Below, in pieces: positions 8,877 through 17,311 of a DNA stretch of 54,872 bases; the stretch's first letter is position 1; each line of letters opens with the position of its first letter. The translations under genes and the position numbers were made by a program. The DNA is from Microvirga arsenatis (GTDB taxonomy: Bacteria; Pseudomonadota; Alphaproteobacteria; Rhizobiales; Beijerinckiaceae). A model generated the notes under the pieces. The model saw only the letters and a list, made by a program, of their open reading frames with translations, had not been told where the DNA came from and ran no database searches. The stretch is from positions 1-54,872 of the forward strand of contig NZ_JAAAXJ010000020.1 of the NCBI RefSeq assembly GCF_009910705.1, written 5' to 3'.

Positions 8877-9455
8877 TCAGCCGACGAGCGCGGCTCCGAG
8901 GGCACCCACGCCGTAAGCCACGCCGGCTGCCAGCGCCCCCACGAGCAGCATCTCCAGGCCCGATACGAGCCAGCCGCGGCCGGTAAAGAAGGCACGGCCT
9001 GCCCCCACCGTGAACAGCGTCACTAGAGCCAGCGTGGTTGCTGCGGCGAACCGGTCGCCATCGAACCACGGCAGCAGATAAGCGAGAAGCGGAATGAGGC
9101 CGGCGATGATGAAGCCGAGGAAGGTTGCAAAGCCATGGCTGGCCGCGGCGGCCAGCGTCGGGATCGCGCTGCTCTGCACGTCCGAGCGGCGCGATAGGAC
9201 ATTGCTCGCACCCATGGAGAAGCCGTCCGCCACGAGGTTAGCGAAGCCCAGAATGAGGATGACCTTGGACGACAGCGCCGCACCGGTCACGCCAGACACC
9301 ACCGCCAGGGTCGTGATGATCCCGTCATTGGCTCCGTATATGAGATCGGGAAGGTATTTGCCGACCAGGCGGTACACAGCCCCGTGAGGCGCCGGGCGGG
9401 TGGAGTGCGGGAACCCGTTGCAAGGCATGGATGTGCAGGAATCCATGAAAGTCAT
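8877..9455 (-). CDS. VIT1/CCC1-family transporter
   Basis: 192 residues with five predicted membrane segments. The family hallmark region LIYGANDGIITTLAVVSG lies near residue 38, followed by GFANLVADGFSMGASN; the C-terminus is hydrophobic (LVTLFTVGAGRAFFTG). VIT1/CCC1 proteins move Fe2+ or Mn2+ out of the cytoplasm or into stores. The ATG at 9455 overlaps the stop of the upstream gene as ATGA, so the two are translationally coupled. The frame stays open further upstream, but that is antisense to the neighbour's sense codons. Both genes probably answer to the FixK box at 10000. Metal specificity cannot be read from the sequence. Confidence 0.75.
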   Translation of the reverse strand: MTFMDSCTSMPCNGFPHSTRPAPHGAVYRLVGKYLPDLIYGANDGIITTLAVVSGVTGAALSSKVILILGFANLVADGFSMGASNVLSRRSDVQSSAIPTLAAAASHGFATFLGFIIAGLIPLLAYLLPWFDGDRFAAATTLALVTLFTVGAGRAFFTGRGWLVSGLEMLLVGALAAGVAYGVGALGAALVG

Positions 9456-9910
9456 GTCGGTTCGATGCTGACAAGTTCCGTGTGGCCGAAGCCCTTCCGG
9501 TAATCGAGGACGGAGATCACTTTCGGGGCGATCCTGAAGAACGCGACACCCTCGAGCGTGCCCGTGGCATACTCCGCGATTCCTTGAGGAAACTTCCGGA
9601 GCAGGAGCTGTCCTGCCAGCGCGATCTCCCGCGGATCCGTGAGGCGGGTCGCATGACCTCCGAGCGAGAGGCCGCGGATCTCGCCCCAGTTTGTGTACGG
9701 CAGGTTGACCGTCAGGGATACCTTGTCGTTGCGGCCGATGTTGCGGGATTTCTGGGACCCTTCCGCACATCCGAAGTAGATGTCCAGCCCGTCGTGGGCG
9801 TAGCTGACCGTCGTGGCATGCGGGTATCCGTCGCCACGGACCGTCGCTATCGTCATGTCGTTCGCGCTGTGCAGGATGGACAGGATCTCTTCGCGCATGC
9901 TTGCGTTCAT
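9452..9910 (-). CDS. Pyridoxamine 5'-phosphate oxidase-like flavin-binding protein
   Basis: 152 residues of the split-barrel FMN-binding fold. Typical features are the start SILHSANDMTIATVRGDGYP, the strand DIYFGCAEGSQKSRNIGRN, and the segment VSLTVNLPY. The start at 9910 was chosen because GAGGA lies about nine bases before it; an upstream in-frame ATG adds an atypical leader. Proteins of this family reduce F420, haem or nitro-compounds or bind FMN, and the substrate here is unknown. The gene is coupled to the VIT-type transporter and has a FixK-type box 90 bases upstream. A redox role under low oxygen is inferred. Confidence 0.7.
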   Translation of the reverse strand: MNASMREEILSILHSANDMTIATVRGDGYPHATTVSYAHDGLDIYFGCAEGSQKSRNIGRNDKVSLTVNLPYTNWGEIRGLSLGGHATRLTDPREIALAGQLLLRKFPQGIAEYATGTLEGVAFFRIAPKVISVLDYRKGFGHTELVSIEPT

Positions 9911-9999
9911 AACGTCATCCTCTACTCGTTTCCCGGACGGCCAGTCAGGCATCGGGACGGCCCGTCGAACCACATTGGCTTCATCCCCGCCGAAGCGCC

Positions 10000-10013
10000 T
10001 TGATCACGGTCAA
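10000..10013. promoter_or_regulatory. FixK/FNR-type box upstream of the PNPOx-like/VIT operon
   Basis: TTGAT-CACG-GTCAA matches TTGAT-N4-ATCAA at nine of ten positions. It is centred about 96 bases before the ATG at 9910 on the minus strand, a usual distance for class II or class I FNR-type activation. Confidence 0.6.
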
Positions 10014-10341
10014 TGCCGAGTGGAATCGAGCCACCCATGATTTCAGCCGGGTTCGTCGGGAATGGCACCTCGGACCTCCGCCAGGCTGCCGCGCGCTCCC
10101 GCGGGTGTCTTGCCTGATCCTTCGGCATGACGCCTTAAGGAAAGTGAGTTTCCACGAATCGGAACGATGGCGCAGGATCCCATGCCTTCAATGCTGAAGA
10201 ACGGCCCGGCACCCCTGTTCCTCCCCTGCCGATCCGACAAGGAGACGGCGGCGTTCCGGCGCTGCTTCTCCGGGCGAGAGCATGAAGGAGCTCTCGCTCG
10301 CCAAGATGTTGTTCCTCGTGGTGCACCGGGGAAGGCGAACC
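10014..10341. other. Interval without recognisable gene
   Basis: Short frames exist on both strands, but none has a credible start, ribosome-binding site or known motif. I see no repeat or hairpin of note. Confidence 0.5.
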
Positions 10342-10662
10342 CTAGCCCTGTATGGAATTCAGGTAGGCGAGAAGATCGTTGATCTGCGCTGGATCGAGCT
10401 GGAACTGGGGCATGGAGGGATGGCCTGTCGTGATGCCCTCCGCGAAAGCCTCCGCCAGGCTCTCGATAGGATAGCGGGTATGGAGGATCCGGAAGGGCGG
10501 CGCCTCCGGAATGGGGCTCTCGCCGACGCGACCGATGGCATGGCATTGGGAGCAGTTCGTCTGGGCGAACGTGAACCCGCGCTGCACGCGTCCCGATTGG
10601 GCCATGAGGGCCGATGAACCCAGCGCGAGCGAAATGCCCACGAGTGTGAGGCGCCTCTTCAT
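10342..10662 (-). CDS. Small periplasmic c-type cytochrome
   Basis: 106 residues. A signal peptide covers about residues 1-21 (RRLTLVGISLALGSSALMAQ). The haem-binding motif is C37-SQ-C40-H41 and the distal methionine is probably M84 in HPSMPQFQ, the class I cytochrome c arrangement. The ATG overlaps the stop of the preceding gene (ATGA), so it is in an operon with the 134-residue protein and shares its perfect FixK box. It would carry electrons in the periplasm under low oxygen; the partner oxidase or reductase is not in the window. The C-terminal helix INDLLAYLNSI is typical. Confidence 0.8.
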   Translation of the reverse strand: MKRRLTLVGISLALGSSALMAQSGRVQRGFTFAQTNCSQCHAIGRVGESPIPEAPPFRILHTRYPIESLAEAFAEGITTGHPSMPQFQLDPAQINDLLAYLNSIQG

Positions 10663-11063
10663 CGCTGCGCTTCCGGTCCTGCGGGTTCGGCCACCTTCAC
10701 GGAGACGATCTGGAACGTATGGGGCTTCCCGTCATCGTCCTGCATGGTGACGTACTCGCCCACAACGAAACGATGCTGATGCAGGTGATAGCCCGCCTCC
10801 TCATCACCGGGACGATCCTGGTTATAGTCGATCATCCATGTCGCGCCACCAGATCCACCTGGACGATGGACCAGAATGCCATGCCGCTCGCCCTCGTCGG
10901 CCCAGAAGCGGCGGACCCGGCAGTACTCGCGCTTGTCCGCCCACTCGACCTGGTCCAGACGCCCCCGTGGATCGAGGGGAGCGGTGATCTCGTAGCCGTA
11001 CCGTGGGCTCCCGTCCGGGAACTGCTTGCTGCGGGCCAGATGGAGTATGATGTGATGGAGCAT
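10659..11063 (-). CDS. Conserved hypothetical protein, first gene of a FixK-box operon
   Basis: 134 residues beginning MLHHIILHLARSKQFPDGS. The start at 11063 is chosen over upstream starts because AAGGAGGA precedes it by six bases. The protein is polar, with conserved-looking aromatic and charged parts (RYGYEITAPLD, YCRVRRFWADE, WMIDYNQDRPGDEEAGYHLHQHRFVVGEYVT). There is no signal peptide or membrane segment. The His/Asp-rich HLHQHRF part could bind a metal (inference only). It is followed by a coupled cytochrome c gene. I recognise no named family. The perfect box at 11145 marks it as a likely low-oxygen gene. Confidence 0.7.
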   Translation of the reverse strand: MLHHIILHLARSKQFPDGSPRYGYEITAPLDPRGRLDQVEWADKREYCRVRRFWADEGERHGILVHRPGGSGGATWMIDYNQDRPGDEEAGYHLHQHRFVVGEYVTMQDDDGKPHTFQIVSVKVAEPAGPEAQR

Positions 11064-11144
11064 CGATTCCTCCTTGGCATGGCTGCCTTTCCGAATGAGC
11101 CACGCCATTGTGGCAAAGCTTAAGGAGGGTTCCGCCCGGCCGCC

Positions 11145-11158
11145 TTGATCCGGATCAA
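11145..11158. promoter_or_regulatory. Perfect FixK/FNR box
   Basis: TTGAT-CCGG-ATCAA is a full palindrome of the FixK/FNR type. It lies 82 bases upstream of the ATG at 11063 on the minus strand, and just past the end of the beta-CASP gene. It is a strong candidate for activation of the operon at 11063-10342. Confidence 0.75.
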
Positions 11159-11196
11159 TACGGAGCCGGTCCCGGACCGAAAGGGCCAATCCGAGG

Positions 11197-12792
11197 CTAC
11201 TCGCGGGCTCTGTCCTTCAGGGCGTCCTTGATGCGCCGGATGATCGCTCCCTTTGCCTTCTTGTCTGCGGCCGCCTCGATGGCATCGTTGATCTCGAGCA
11301 GCAGCTCGGCATAATCGTTGTGCCAGTCACGGTGCCCGACGCTCGCACCCGGCAGACGCTGCTCATGCCTCTCGATCCGAACCGCCCCCTCGCCCGTCAG
11401 GTCATAGATGTCATCGATCCCCGGAATGATGGCGGCCGGCGTGCGATCGAGATCGGCAAGGGTCGATTGCAGCGCCCTGAGCGGCGCGTCCTCGCCATGA
11501 ACCAGGAAGATCCCACGCCGGACCGGAAGGCGATCGGCGAGCCACGACTTCAACTCCGGCCCGTCTGCATGCCCCGAGTAGAGGTCGAGCGTCCGCATGC
11601 GGGCACGGACCTTGATCTCCTCACCCTGGATCCGGACCTTCGAGGCGCCGTCCTGCAGGATCCGTCCGAGCGTGCCCTGCGCCTGGAAGCCGACGAAGAG
11701 GACGGTGGCCTCATCCCGCCAAAGCCAGGCTTTCAGGTGATGCCGTATTCGACCCGCCTCGCACATGCCGCTTGCGGCAACGATGATATGGAAGCTGTGG
11801 ATGCGGTCGATGGCCTTGCTCTGCTCGACAGTCTCCGTGAAGCGCACCCATCGGGACTCGAGCGCCTGGACTAGATCGGCGCCATTCCTGAGTTCCCCGG
11901 CATGCCGCTTGAAGATAGCGCTGGCCTTCGAGGCCAGGGGCGAGTCGATGAAGATCGGAATGTCCGGCAGTTCACCCGCTTCCATCAGCTCCATAAGGTC
12001 GACGAGGAGTTCCTGCGTTCGTTCAACCGCGAACGATGGAATGAGCAACGCGCCGCTCGGATGCATCGCGGCCCGGACCTCGTCACGCAGCATCCGGCGG
12101 CGGCGCTGGATGTTGGTGCCGGCGCGGTCGGTGCCGCCGTAGGTCGATTCAAGGACGACGTAATCGAGGTCGCGCGGCCCGTCCGGATCGGGTTGAAGGA
12201 GTTTGTGGTCAGGACCAATATCCCCGGAGAACAGAAGACGGGTCGGTTCCTCGTTCACACCATGCGTCACCTCCATCTCAATGGAGGCCGAGCCCAGAAG
12301 ATGGCCCGCATTCCAATAACGGGCCCGAAAGCCCGGGGCGACATCCTGCCATTGGCCATAAGGCACGGGACAGAAGTGCTCGAGGGACGCGACGGCATCC
12401 TCTTCCGTGTAGATGGGGGACACCGTCTCCCGTCCGCGCCGGCTGTTGCGGCGGTTGAGCTGACTGACCTCGATCTCCTGAATGTAGCCGGAGTCCGGAA
12501 GCATGATCGAGGCGAGATCGGCTGTGCCCGGCGTGGCATAAATCGGCCCGTCGAACCCGGCCTTCACCAGCTTCGGCACGAGACCGGAGTGATCGATGTG
12601 CGCGTGGGTGAGGCACAGGGCGCTGATTCCCGCCGCGCGGAAGGGGAAGCGCTGGTAATTGAGCTCCCTTTCCTCCTTCGATCCCTGGAACATCCCGCAG
12701 TCGACCAGCACGCGGGCCGCGTCCGTCTCAAGCAGGAAGCAGGAGCCCGTCACGGTGCGGGCAGCGCCAAGGAAGTGAAGGCGAAGCGACAA
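11197..12792 (-). CDS. Metallo-beta-lactamase/beta-CASP fold RNA-processing nuclease
   Basis: About 531 residues. The N-terminal metallo-beta-lactamase domain has the metal-binding motif THAHIDHSG near residue 61, and later NAGHLLGSAS and LLFSGDIG. The central beta-CASP domain (from about residue 200) and the C-terminal zinc-specificity segment (DLYSGHADGPELKSWL) match YSH1/CPSF-type exonucleases found in bacteria. The substrate is probably RNA. The start is uncertain: a TTG at 12792 has AGGAG six bases before it and is preferred over the TTG at 12810. The gene is third in a run usp - oxidoreductase - nuclease on the minus strand, possibly controlled from the box at 14418. Confidence 0.8.
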   Translation of the reverse strand: MSLRLHFLGAARTVTGSCFLLETDAARVLVDCGMFQGSKEERELNYQRFPFRAAGISALCLTHAHIDHSGLVPKLVKAGFDGPIYATPGTADLASIMLPDSGYIQEIEVSQLNRRNSRRGRETVSPIYTEEDAVASLEHFCPVPYGQWQDVAPGFRARYWNAGHLLGSASIEMEVTHGVNEEPTRLLFSGDIGPDHKLLQPDPDGPRDLDYVVLESTYGGTDRAGTNIQRRRRMLRDEVRAAMHPSGALLIPSFAVERTQELLVDLMELMEAGELPDIPIFIDSPLASKASAIFKRHAGELRNGADLVQALESRWVRFTETVEQSKAIDRIHSFHIIVAASGMCEAGRIRHHLKAWLWRDEATVLFVGFQAQGTLGRILQDGASKVRIQGEEIKVRARMRTLDLYSGHADGPELKSWLADRLPVRRGIFLVHGEDAPLRALQSTLADLDRTPAAIIPGIDDIYDLTGEGAVRIERHEQRLPGASVGHRDWHNDYAELLLEINDAIEAAADKKAKGAIIRRIKDALKDRARE

Positions 12793-12877
12793 GACGGTCT
12801 CCTGGATCAAGGAAGGATTCGGGAATGGAAGATGCCATTTTGCTCTATCACCGTCGAGCCGCAGGCGATCTTCACGC

Positions 12878-13459
12878 CTACCGCGCTCTCGCTCCGAGCT
12901 TGCGCACGGCGGCGAGCCATGCCCTGCGTTTGGCCTCGCTCATCCCCTCGATCATGCCGACGAGGGTATGGCGGTTCGGGCCAATGCCGACCAGGGCCAG
13001 GATGCTGCGCTTGAGGCTCCTGAGGCTGTACGCCCCGAAGTACCAGCGGTAGGCGAAAGCGGGCATGCCCATGGTGATGACGATCCGCGACGAGCGGCCC
13101 TTGAGGGCGGTCTTCCAGCTCGCGCCAGCCGTGCCGCCCGTCATGAAGGCTGGCCGGAACGCCTGCTCCATGAATCCTTTGAGCAGCGCCGGCATGCCGC
13201 CGAGCCAGAGGGGATAGATGATGAGGACGTGCTCGGCCCACGCCAGCGCCTGTTGCGCCTCAGCAATCGCGGGAGGCGGCAACGCGCCCTCCCAGTCGCT
13301 CTTGGAGCGCAGGAGCGGAAAGTCGAGGTCGGCCACCGGAACGACGCGTACCTCGTGTCCGCCTTCGGCCGCTCCCTGGGCATAGGCATCGGCTAGGGCA
13401 TGGCAGAAATGCCGGAGGTCGGACGTCGGATGACCTTGAATGATGGTGATGCGCGTCAT
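12878..13459 (-). CDS. NAD(P)H-dependent oxidoreductase, flavodoxin-like fold
   Basis: 193 residues of the NQO/MdaB/KefF-like family. The N-terminal strand ITIIQGHPTSD contacts FMN/FAD; the segment EHVLIIYPLWLGGMPALLKGF is the family signature, and GMPAFAYRWYFGAY follows. These enzymes reduce quinones or similar electrophiles with NAD(P)H in the cytoplasm. GGAGGAG precedes the ATG. It begins 31 bases after the tandem Usp gene, so they probably share a transcript. A role in redox balance when oxygen is low is inferred from the context. Confidence 0.8.
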   Translation of the reverse strand: MTRITIIQGHPTSDLRHFCHALADAYAQGAAEGGHEVRVVPVADLDFPLLRSKSDWEGALPPPAIAEAQQALAWAEHVLIIYPLWLGGMPALLKGFMEQAFRPAFMTGGTAGASWKTALKGRSSRIVITMGMPAFAYRWYFGAYSLRSLKRSILALVGIGPNRHTLVGMIEGMSEAKRRAWLAAVRKLGARAR

Positions 13460-13490
13460 GCCGGCTCCTCCAGCAGGGGCTGCGTTCCGC

Positions 13491-14327
13491 TCAATGGGCC
13501 AGGAGAACGGGGCGATCGGAGATTGTCAGCATGTCCAGGGTTGCCCCGCCGAACACCTGCTCCCGCAGGCGGGTGTGGCCGTACCCTCCCATGATGACGA
13601 GATCGGCGGATACGCGGCGCGCCTCGTCGAGAACCACATCCGCAACCCGGCGCCCCCGGCTCTCGACCGCAGAGACCTCCGCCGTGACCCCGTGGCGGGC
13701 GAGATGCCGTTCGATGTCCTGGCCCATAAGGGGGGCGGCCTTGGGATCGATCATCAGGACGACGGTGCGCGCGGCGTCCTGGACGAACCCCAGCCCTTCG
13801 CCCAAGGCGCGAGCGGCCTCCCGGCTGCCGTTCCAGGCCACCAAAACCGTCTTCACGGGCCCCGGCTGGCGGTAGCCGGGCGGAACGATCAGAAGACCGC
13901 GCCCGCTGCCGAAGAGCACCGACTCGACGAGGTCGAGCCAGACGGGCGTGTCGCCTGCACCATAGGGACGCGTGGCGACGAAGAGGTCGGCATAGCGGGC
14001 CTGCTCGGCGACCTTGATTGACATGGTACCGAAGATCTCGTCGAAGCGACGCAGTTCGGCGTTCTCTTGAAGGCCCGAGAGTCTGTCCGTCAGACGCCCT
14101 GCTGTTACATCGCCGTCCTTGCGGGTCTGCTGCTCCAATTCGGTCACAATCTGAACGATCGCGGCACCGCCGCCATCGAACGGCATGGTGATCGAGAGGT
14201 CAGGGAGCAGGTTGGTGAAGATGCCGATAAGATGGGTCCCTTCTCCGGATGCCAGAGCCCGACCGTACTCCAGACGATTGTCGTCTTCGGGGCTGCCGTC
14301 CAGATGGACCATCACGTCCTTGATCAT
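13491..14327 (-). CDS. Tandem universal stress protein (UspA family)
   Basis: 278 residues with two Usp domains, about 1-140 and 150-278. The second domain keeps the nucleotide-binding pattern G-x2-G-x9-G in GGYGHTRLREQVFGG, although the usual following Ser/Thr is Gly. The first domain is degenerate, as is common for tandem Usp proteins. GGAGTAG stands before the ATG. It heads a minus-strand run with the oxidoreductase and the beta-CASP nuclease, and faces phaC divergently across 180 bases. Usp proteins of this type are induced by hypoxia or starvation in many proteobacteria. Confidence 0.85.
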   Translation of the reverse strand: MIKDVMVHLDGSPEDDNRLEYGRALASGEGTHLIGIFTNLLPDLSITMPFDGGGAAIVQIVTELEQQTRKDGDVTAGRLTDRLSGLQENAELRRFDEIFGTMSIKVAEQARYADLFVATRPYGAGDTPVWLDLVESVLFGSGRGLLIVPPGYRQPGPVKTVLVAWNGSREAARALGEGLGFVQDAARTVVLMIDPKAAPLMGQDIERHLARHGVTAEVSAVESRGRRVADVVLDEARRVSADLVIMGGYGHTRLREQVFGGATLDMLTISDRPVLLAH

Positions 14328-14417
14328 CGTCTACTCCTCATTGGCCTGCCCAGGCGGGATAGTTCCTCGCCAGGGGAGCGGTAGAACCTTGATGTAGTCG
14401 AAATCCCGGATGATGCT

Positions 14418-14431
14418 TTGATTCAGCGCAA
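14418..14431. promoter_or_regulatory. FixK-like box between usp and phaC
   Basis: TTGAT-TCAG-CGCAA has one perfect half-site and a second half (CGCAA) allowed by the relaxed FixK2-type consensus. It lies 90 bases before usp (minus strand) and 76 bases before phaC (plus strand), so it could serve either or both. Confidence 0.45.
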
Positions 14432-14507
14432 CGCTCTGAGCCAGCGCACCTGCCAATGTGCGGCCGGTCCCCTGCCCTCCTGTGAGGGATAATGTCCGGA
14501 GCCTGAG

Positions 14508-16388
14508 ATGCCCTCTCGCCGATCAGCGTCCCTCAGAAGCAGCCGCGGTCCCCGACGGACGTCGGAGGTTGTTCCACCACCTCCTTCCGCTGACAAGCCG
14601 GCACCCGACAGCATCCGGGCGACCGCGCCGCCGAGGCCTTTGGACACCTGGAACGATGCCGAATTGCACCAGCTCCGGGATTCCCTCGACCATATCGCCC
14701 ATGCGGGGCTGGCACGCCTCACCGGCGGTCTTTCCCCGGCGGCCGTGGCCGGAGCCTTCATGGACTGGGCTGTCCATATGATGATCTCTCCAGGCAAACA
14801 GGTCGAGCTCGCCGCGAAGGGAGCTCGCGCATGGGAGCGCCTTGCGCAGTACGCGGCTCAATGTTCGGCCGCCGGGCGGACGGTCGAGCCCTGCATCCAA
14901 CCCGTGCCCCAGGATCGCCGCTTTGCCGAGGCCGAATGGTGGCAATGGCCCTACAACATCATTCAACAAGGCTTCCTCCTCCAGCAGCAATGGTGGGGCA
15001 ACGCCACGACCGGGGTCGACGGCGTCACGAGGCAGCATGAGGCGGTGGTCGAGTTCGCCGTGCGCCAGATCCTCGACATGACCTCGCCGACGAACTTCAT
15101 CGCCACCAACCCCGTCGTCCAGCGGCGCATTATGGAGACGGGTGGGCAGAACCTCGTACAGGGACTGCGCAACTTCACGGACGACTGGGAGCGGATTGTC
15201 CATGGGAAGCCTGCCGCCGGCACCGAGGCGTTCCAGGTCGGTCGGGACGTAGCCGTCACACCCGGCAAGGTGATCTACCGCAACCGTCTCATCGAGCTGA
15301 TCCAGTACGAGCCAACAACCGACAGGGTCAGGCCCGAGCCGATCCTAATCGTGCCGGCCTGGATCATGAAGTACTACATCCTCGACCTTTCGCCCCAGAA
15401 CTCGCTGGTCCGCTACCTCACGGACCAGGGCTTCACGGTGTTCATCATCTCCTGGAAGAACCCGGCCGCCGAGGATCACGACCTGGGCATGGACGACTAT
15501 CGCAAGCTCGGGGTGATGGCGGCGCTTGATGCGGTGAACGCCATCGTGCCCGATCAGAAGGTCCACTCGGTCGGCTATTGTCTCGGCGGCACGCTTCTGT
15601 CCATCGCAGCCGCGGCCATGGCACGCGACGGCGACAGGCGTTTGGCCACCATGTCCCTGCTAGCGGCGCAGGCCGACTTCCGGGAGGCCGGAGAACTCAC
15701 ACTCTTCATCAACGAGAGCCAGCTCCATTTCCTCGAGGACCTGATGCGGAGCCAGGGTTATCTCGACACCCGGCAGATGGCCGGAGCCTTCCAGCTCCTG
15801 CGCTCGAACGACCTGATCTGGTCGCGGATCGTCCGGCACTACCTGATGGGCGAGCGCACGCCCATAAACGATCTCATGGCCTGGAACGCCGATGCCACCC
15901 GCATGCCCTACCGGATGCATACGGAGTACCTGAGGCAGCTCTTCCTCGACAACGATCTCGCAGAAGGTCGCTTCCAGGTCGACGGCCGTCCCATCGCCAT
16001 CAGTGACATCCGTGCACCGATCTTTGCGGTCGGCACCGAGCGCGATCACGTGGCGCCCTGGCGCTCGGTGTTCAAGATCCATCTCCTGGCCGATACCGAC
16101 GTAACCTTCCTTCTCACGAAGGGCGGCCACAACGCCGGCATTGTTGCCGATCCCAGTCAGGCCAAAGGAAGCTTCCAGGTTCTGATGAGATCCGCCACGG
16201 GCCAGTATCTCGATCCCAACACCTGGACCAAGCTTGCACCTCGGTTCGAGGGCTCCTGGTGGCCGGAATGGACCCATTGGCTGGTTTCACATTCCGGAGA
16301 GCCCACCGATCCACCTGCATTGGGTGCGCCGGCGCAGGGTTACCCGGCCCTTTACTATGCGCCCGGCGTCTATGTGATGCAGGCCTGA
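14508..16388 (+). CDS. phaC: Class I poly(3-hydroxyalkanoate) synthase
   Basis: 626 residues, close to the class I size. The N-terminal domain (about 60-230) is the PhaC_N region; the catalytic domain is an alpha/beta hydrolase. The lipase-like box GYCLGG holds the nucleophile Cys near residue 358. The catalytic Asp lies in ERDHVAPW (about 515) and the His in GGHNAGIV (about 540). The enzyme polymerises (R)-3-hydroxyacyl-CoA into PHA granules in the cytoplasm, storing carbon and reducing power. GGAG precedes the ATG by six bases. The N-terminal 45 residues are Pro/Ser/Arg-rich and look disordered. No phaA, phaB or phasin gene is nearby, so this may be a second, stress-linked synthase. Confidence 0.9.
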   Translation: MPSRRSASLRSSRGPRRTSEVVPPPPSADKPAPDSIRATAPPRPLDTWNDAELHQLRDSLDHIAHAGLARLTGGLSPAAVAGAFMDWAVHMMISPGKQVELAAKGARAWERLAQYAAQCSAAGRTVEPCIQPVPQDRRFAEAEWWQWPYNIIQQGFLLQQQWWGNATTGVDGVTRQHEAVVEFAVRQILDMTSPTNFIATNPVVQRRIMETGGQNLVQGLRNFTDDWERIVHGKPAAGTEAFQVGRDVAVTPGKVIYRNRLIELIQYEPTTDRVRPEPILIVPAWIMKYYILDLSPQNSLVRYLTDQGFTVFIISWKNPAAEDHDLGMDDYRKLGVMAALDAVNAIVPDQKVHSVGYCLGGTLLSIAAAAMARDGDRRLATMSLLAAQADFREAGELTLFINESQLHFLEDLMRSQGYLDTRQMAGAFQLLRSNDLIWSRIVRHYLMGERTPINDLMAWNADATRMPYRMHTEYLRQLFLDNDLAEGRFQVDGRPIAISDIRAPIFAVGTERDHVAPWRSVFKIHLLADTDVTFLLTKGGHNAGIVADPSQAKGSFQVLMRSATGQYLDPNTWTKLAPRFEGSWWPEWTHWLVSHSGEPTDPPALGAPAQGYPALYYAPGVYVMQA

Positions 16389-16564
16389 TGGGGGTCGTGG
16401 ACGCGCTTCGATCCCACGGGCTGATCGCCACCTTCAGGATGCCATGGATCGTCGTGGTGGCGATGCGGCTCTGGGCATCAAGCGATCCCACGTGTCGAGC
16501 CTCGGTTTAAGGCGTGCGCTGAGCCTTTGGGCGAAGCGTCCTCGCCTTCCAGGGGTTCTGGCTC

Positions 16565-16762
16565 CTACTGCGACTTACGAAAGCGACTGAGCTCGATGGT
16601 CCATCGCGAGGGCCAGAATGCCAGGATGGCGACCACCGCGGTGATCAGCAGGAGGGCCACCATCACCTGCGTGATGCCGAAGATCGCGGCGTCTCGCGCG
16701 ACGAACCAGCCTGTCACAATGCCAGCAACGACCAGAAGTGCCCGGACAATCCAGCCTAACAT
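16565..16762 (-). CDS. Small two-span membrane protein under a perfect FixK box
   Basis: 65 residues from the ATG at 16762, chosen because GGAGGG lies just upstream; longer starts at 16774 to 16819 add a basic leader. Two membrane segments are seen (WIVRALLVVAGIVTGWFVA and VMVALLLITAVVAILAF), followed by a short basic tail with RFRKSQ. It resembles the small uncharacterised inner-membrane proteins often found in FixK/FNR regulons. The box at 16862 is 100 bases upstream. No function is proposed. Confidence 0.6.
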   Translation of the reverse strand: MLGWIVRALLVVAGIVTGWFVARDAAIFGITQVMVALLLITAVVAILAFWPSRWTIELSRFRKSQ

Positions 16763-16861
16763 GGCGCCCTCCATCCTCGCGGGCCGATTGCGGATCTCCA
16801 TCCAGTTCCGGACGAGCAATCAACCCTTGCGCCAAATTCACGCTGTCTTCGTCGAGGCGCC

Positions 16862-16875
16862 TTGATCTGCATCAA
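16862..16875. promoter_or_regulatory. Perfect FixK/FNR box
   Basis: TTGAT-CTGC-ATCAA is a full palindrome. It is 100 bases upstream of the small membrane protein gene on the minus strand and 155 bases upstream of the hypothetical gene starting at 17030 on the plus strand. The nearer target is favoured. Confidence 0.75.
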
Positions 16876-17029
16876 GGCTGATGATGGCCAGGAATCCGAC
16901 GATGCCTCCAAGGTTGTAACCGATGACCGCAACCGCCAAGCTGCCCTGCGTCGATGAAAGTTCCGTGTGTGGTTCTATGCAGGGTTTAGATGGCCTGGGA
17001 AGCAGCCGAGGTGATGAACGGAGGGCGCA

Positions 17030-17311
17030 ATGATCGCTTATGTGGAGCATTCCCCAATCCAAGACATGCCAAATGCGGGTCAGGTCTATGCACCGGACAT
17101 TCTTCCGAGACTTCAATCCTTACTGGCGGTTCTGGCTGATATCGATTTAGCGTATGAAAAAAGTCTTAAGACCATCACAAGCACTCGATCGGATGGGAAC
17201 TGGAGGGACGAAATGATTTCCGCCCTTCGGCGGGCCCATTCCGAGCAGCGCGCCCCTTATGTTCGGGAACTCTGCGCGCTGAAGGAGCGGATAGACGCAC
17301 CGTTCGGCTGA
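17030..17311 (+). CDS. Hypothetical protein
   Basis: 93 residues, soluble, with a helical central part (LPRLQSLLAVLADIDLAYEK) and a C-terminal helix (ALRRAHSEQRAPYVREL). A good GGAGGG ribosome-binding site stands six bases before the ATG, so the gene is probably real. I recognise no family. It lies divergent to the small membrane gene with the perfect FixK box between them, so it may belong to the same regulon. Confidence 0.5.
   Translation: MIAYVEHSPIQDMPNAGQVYAPDILPRLQSLLAVLADIDLAYEKSLKTITSTRSDGNWRDEMISALRRAHSEQRAPYVRELCALKERIDAPFG

Noticed and set aside
11902..13014. Plus-strand frame of 370 codons opposite the beta-CASP nuclease
   Set aside because: Antisense shadow of a well-supported gene.
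14401..14417. TTGATG near 14391 with TCGAA as a second FixK-like site
   Set aside because: The second half-site matches only two of five bases; the stronger candidate is 14418-14431.
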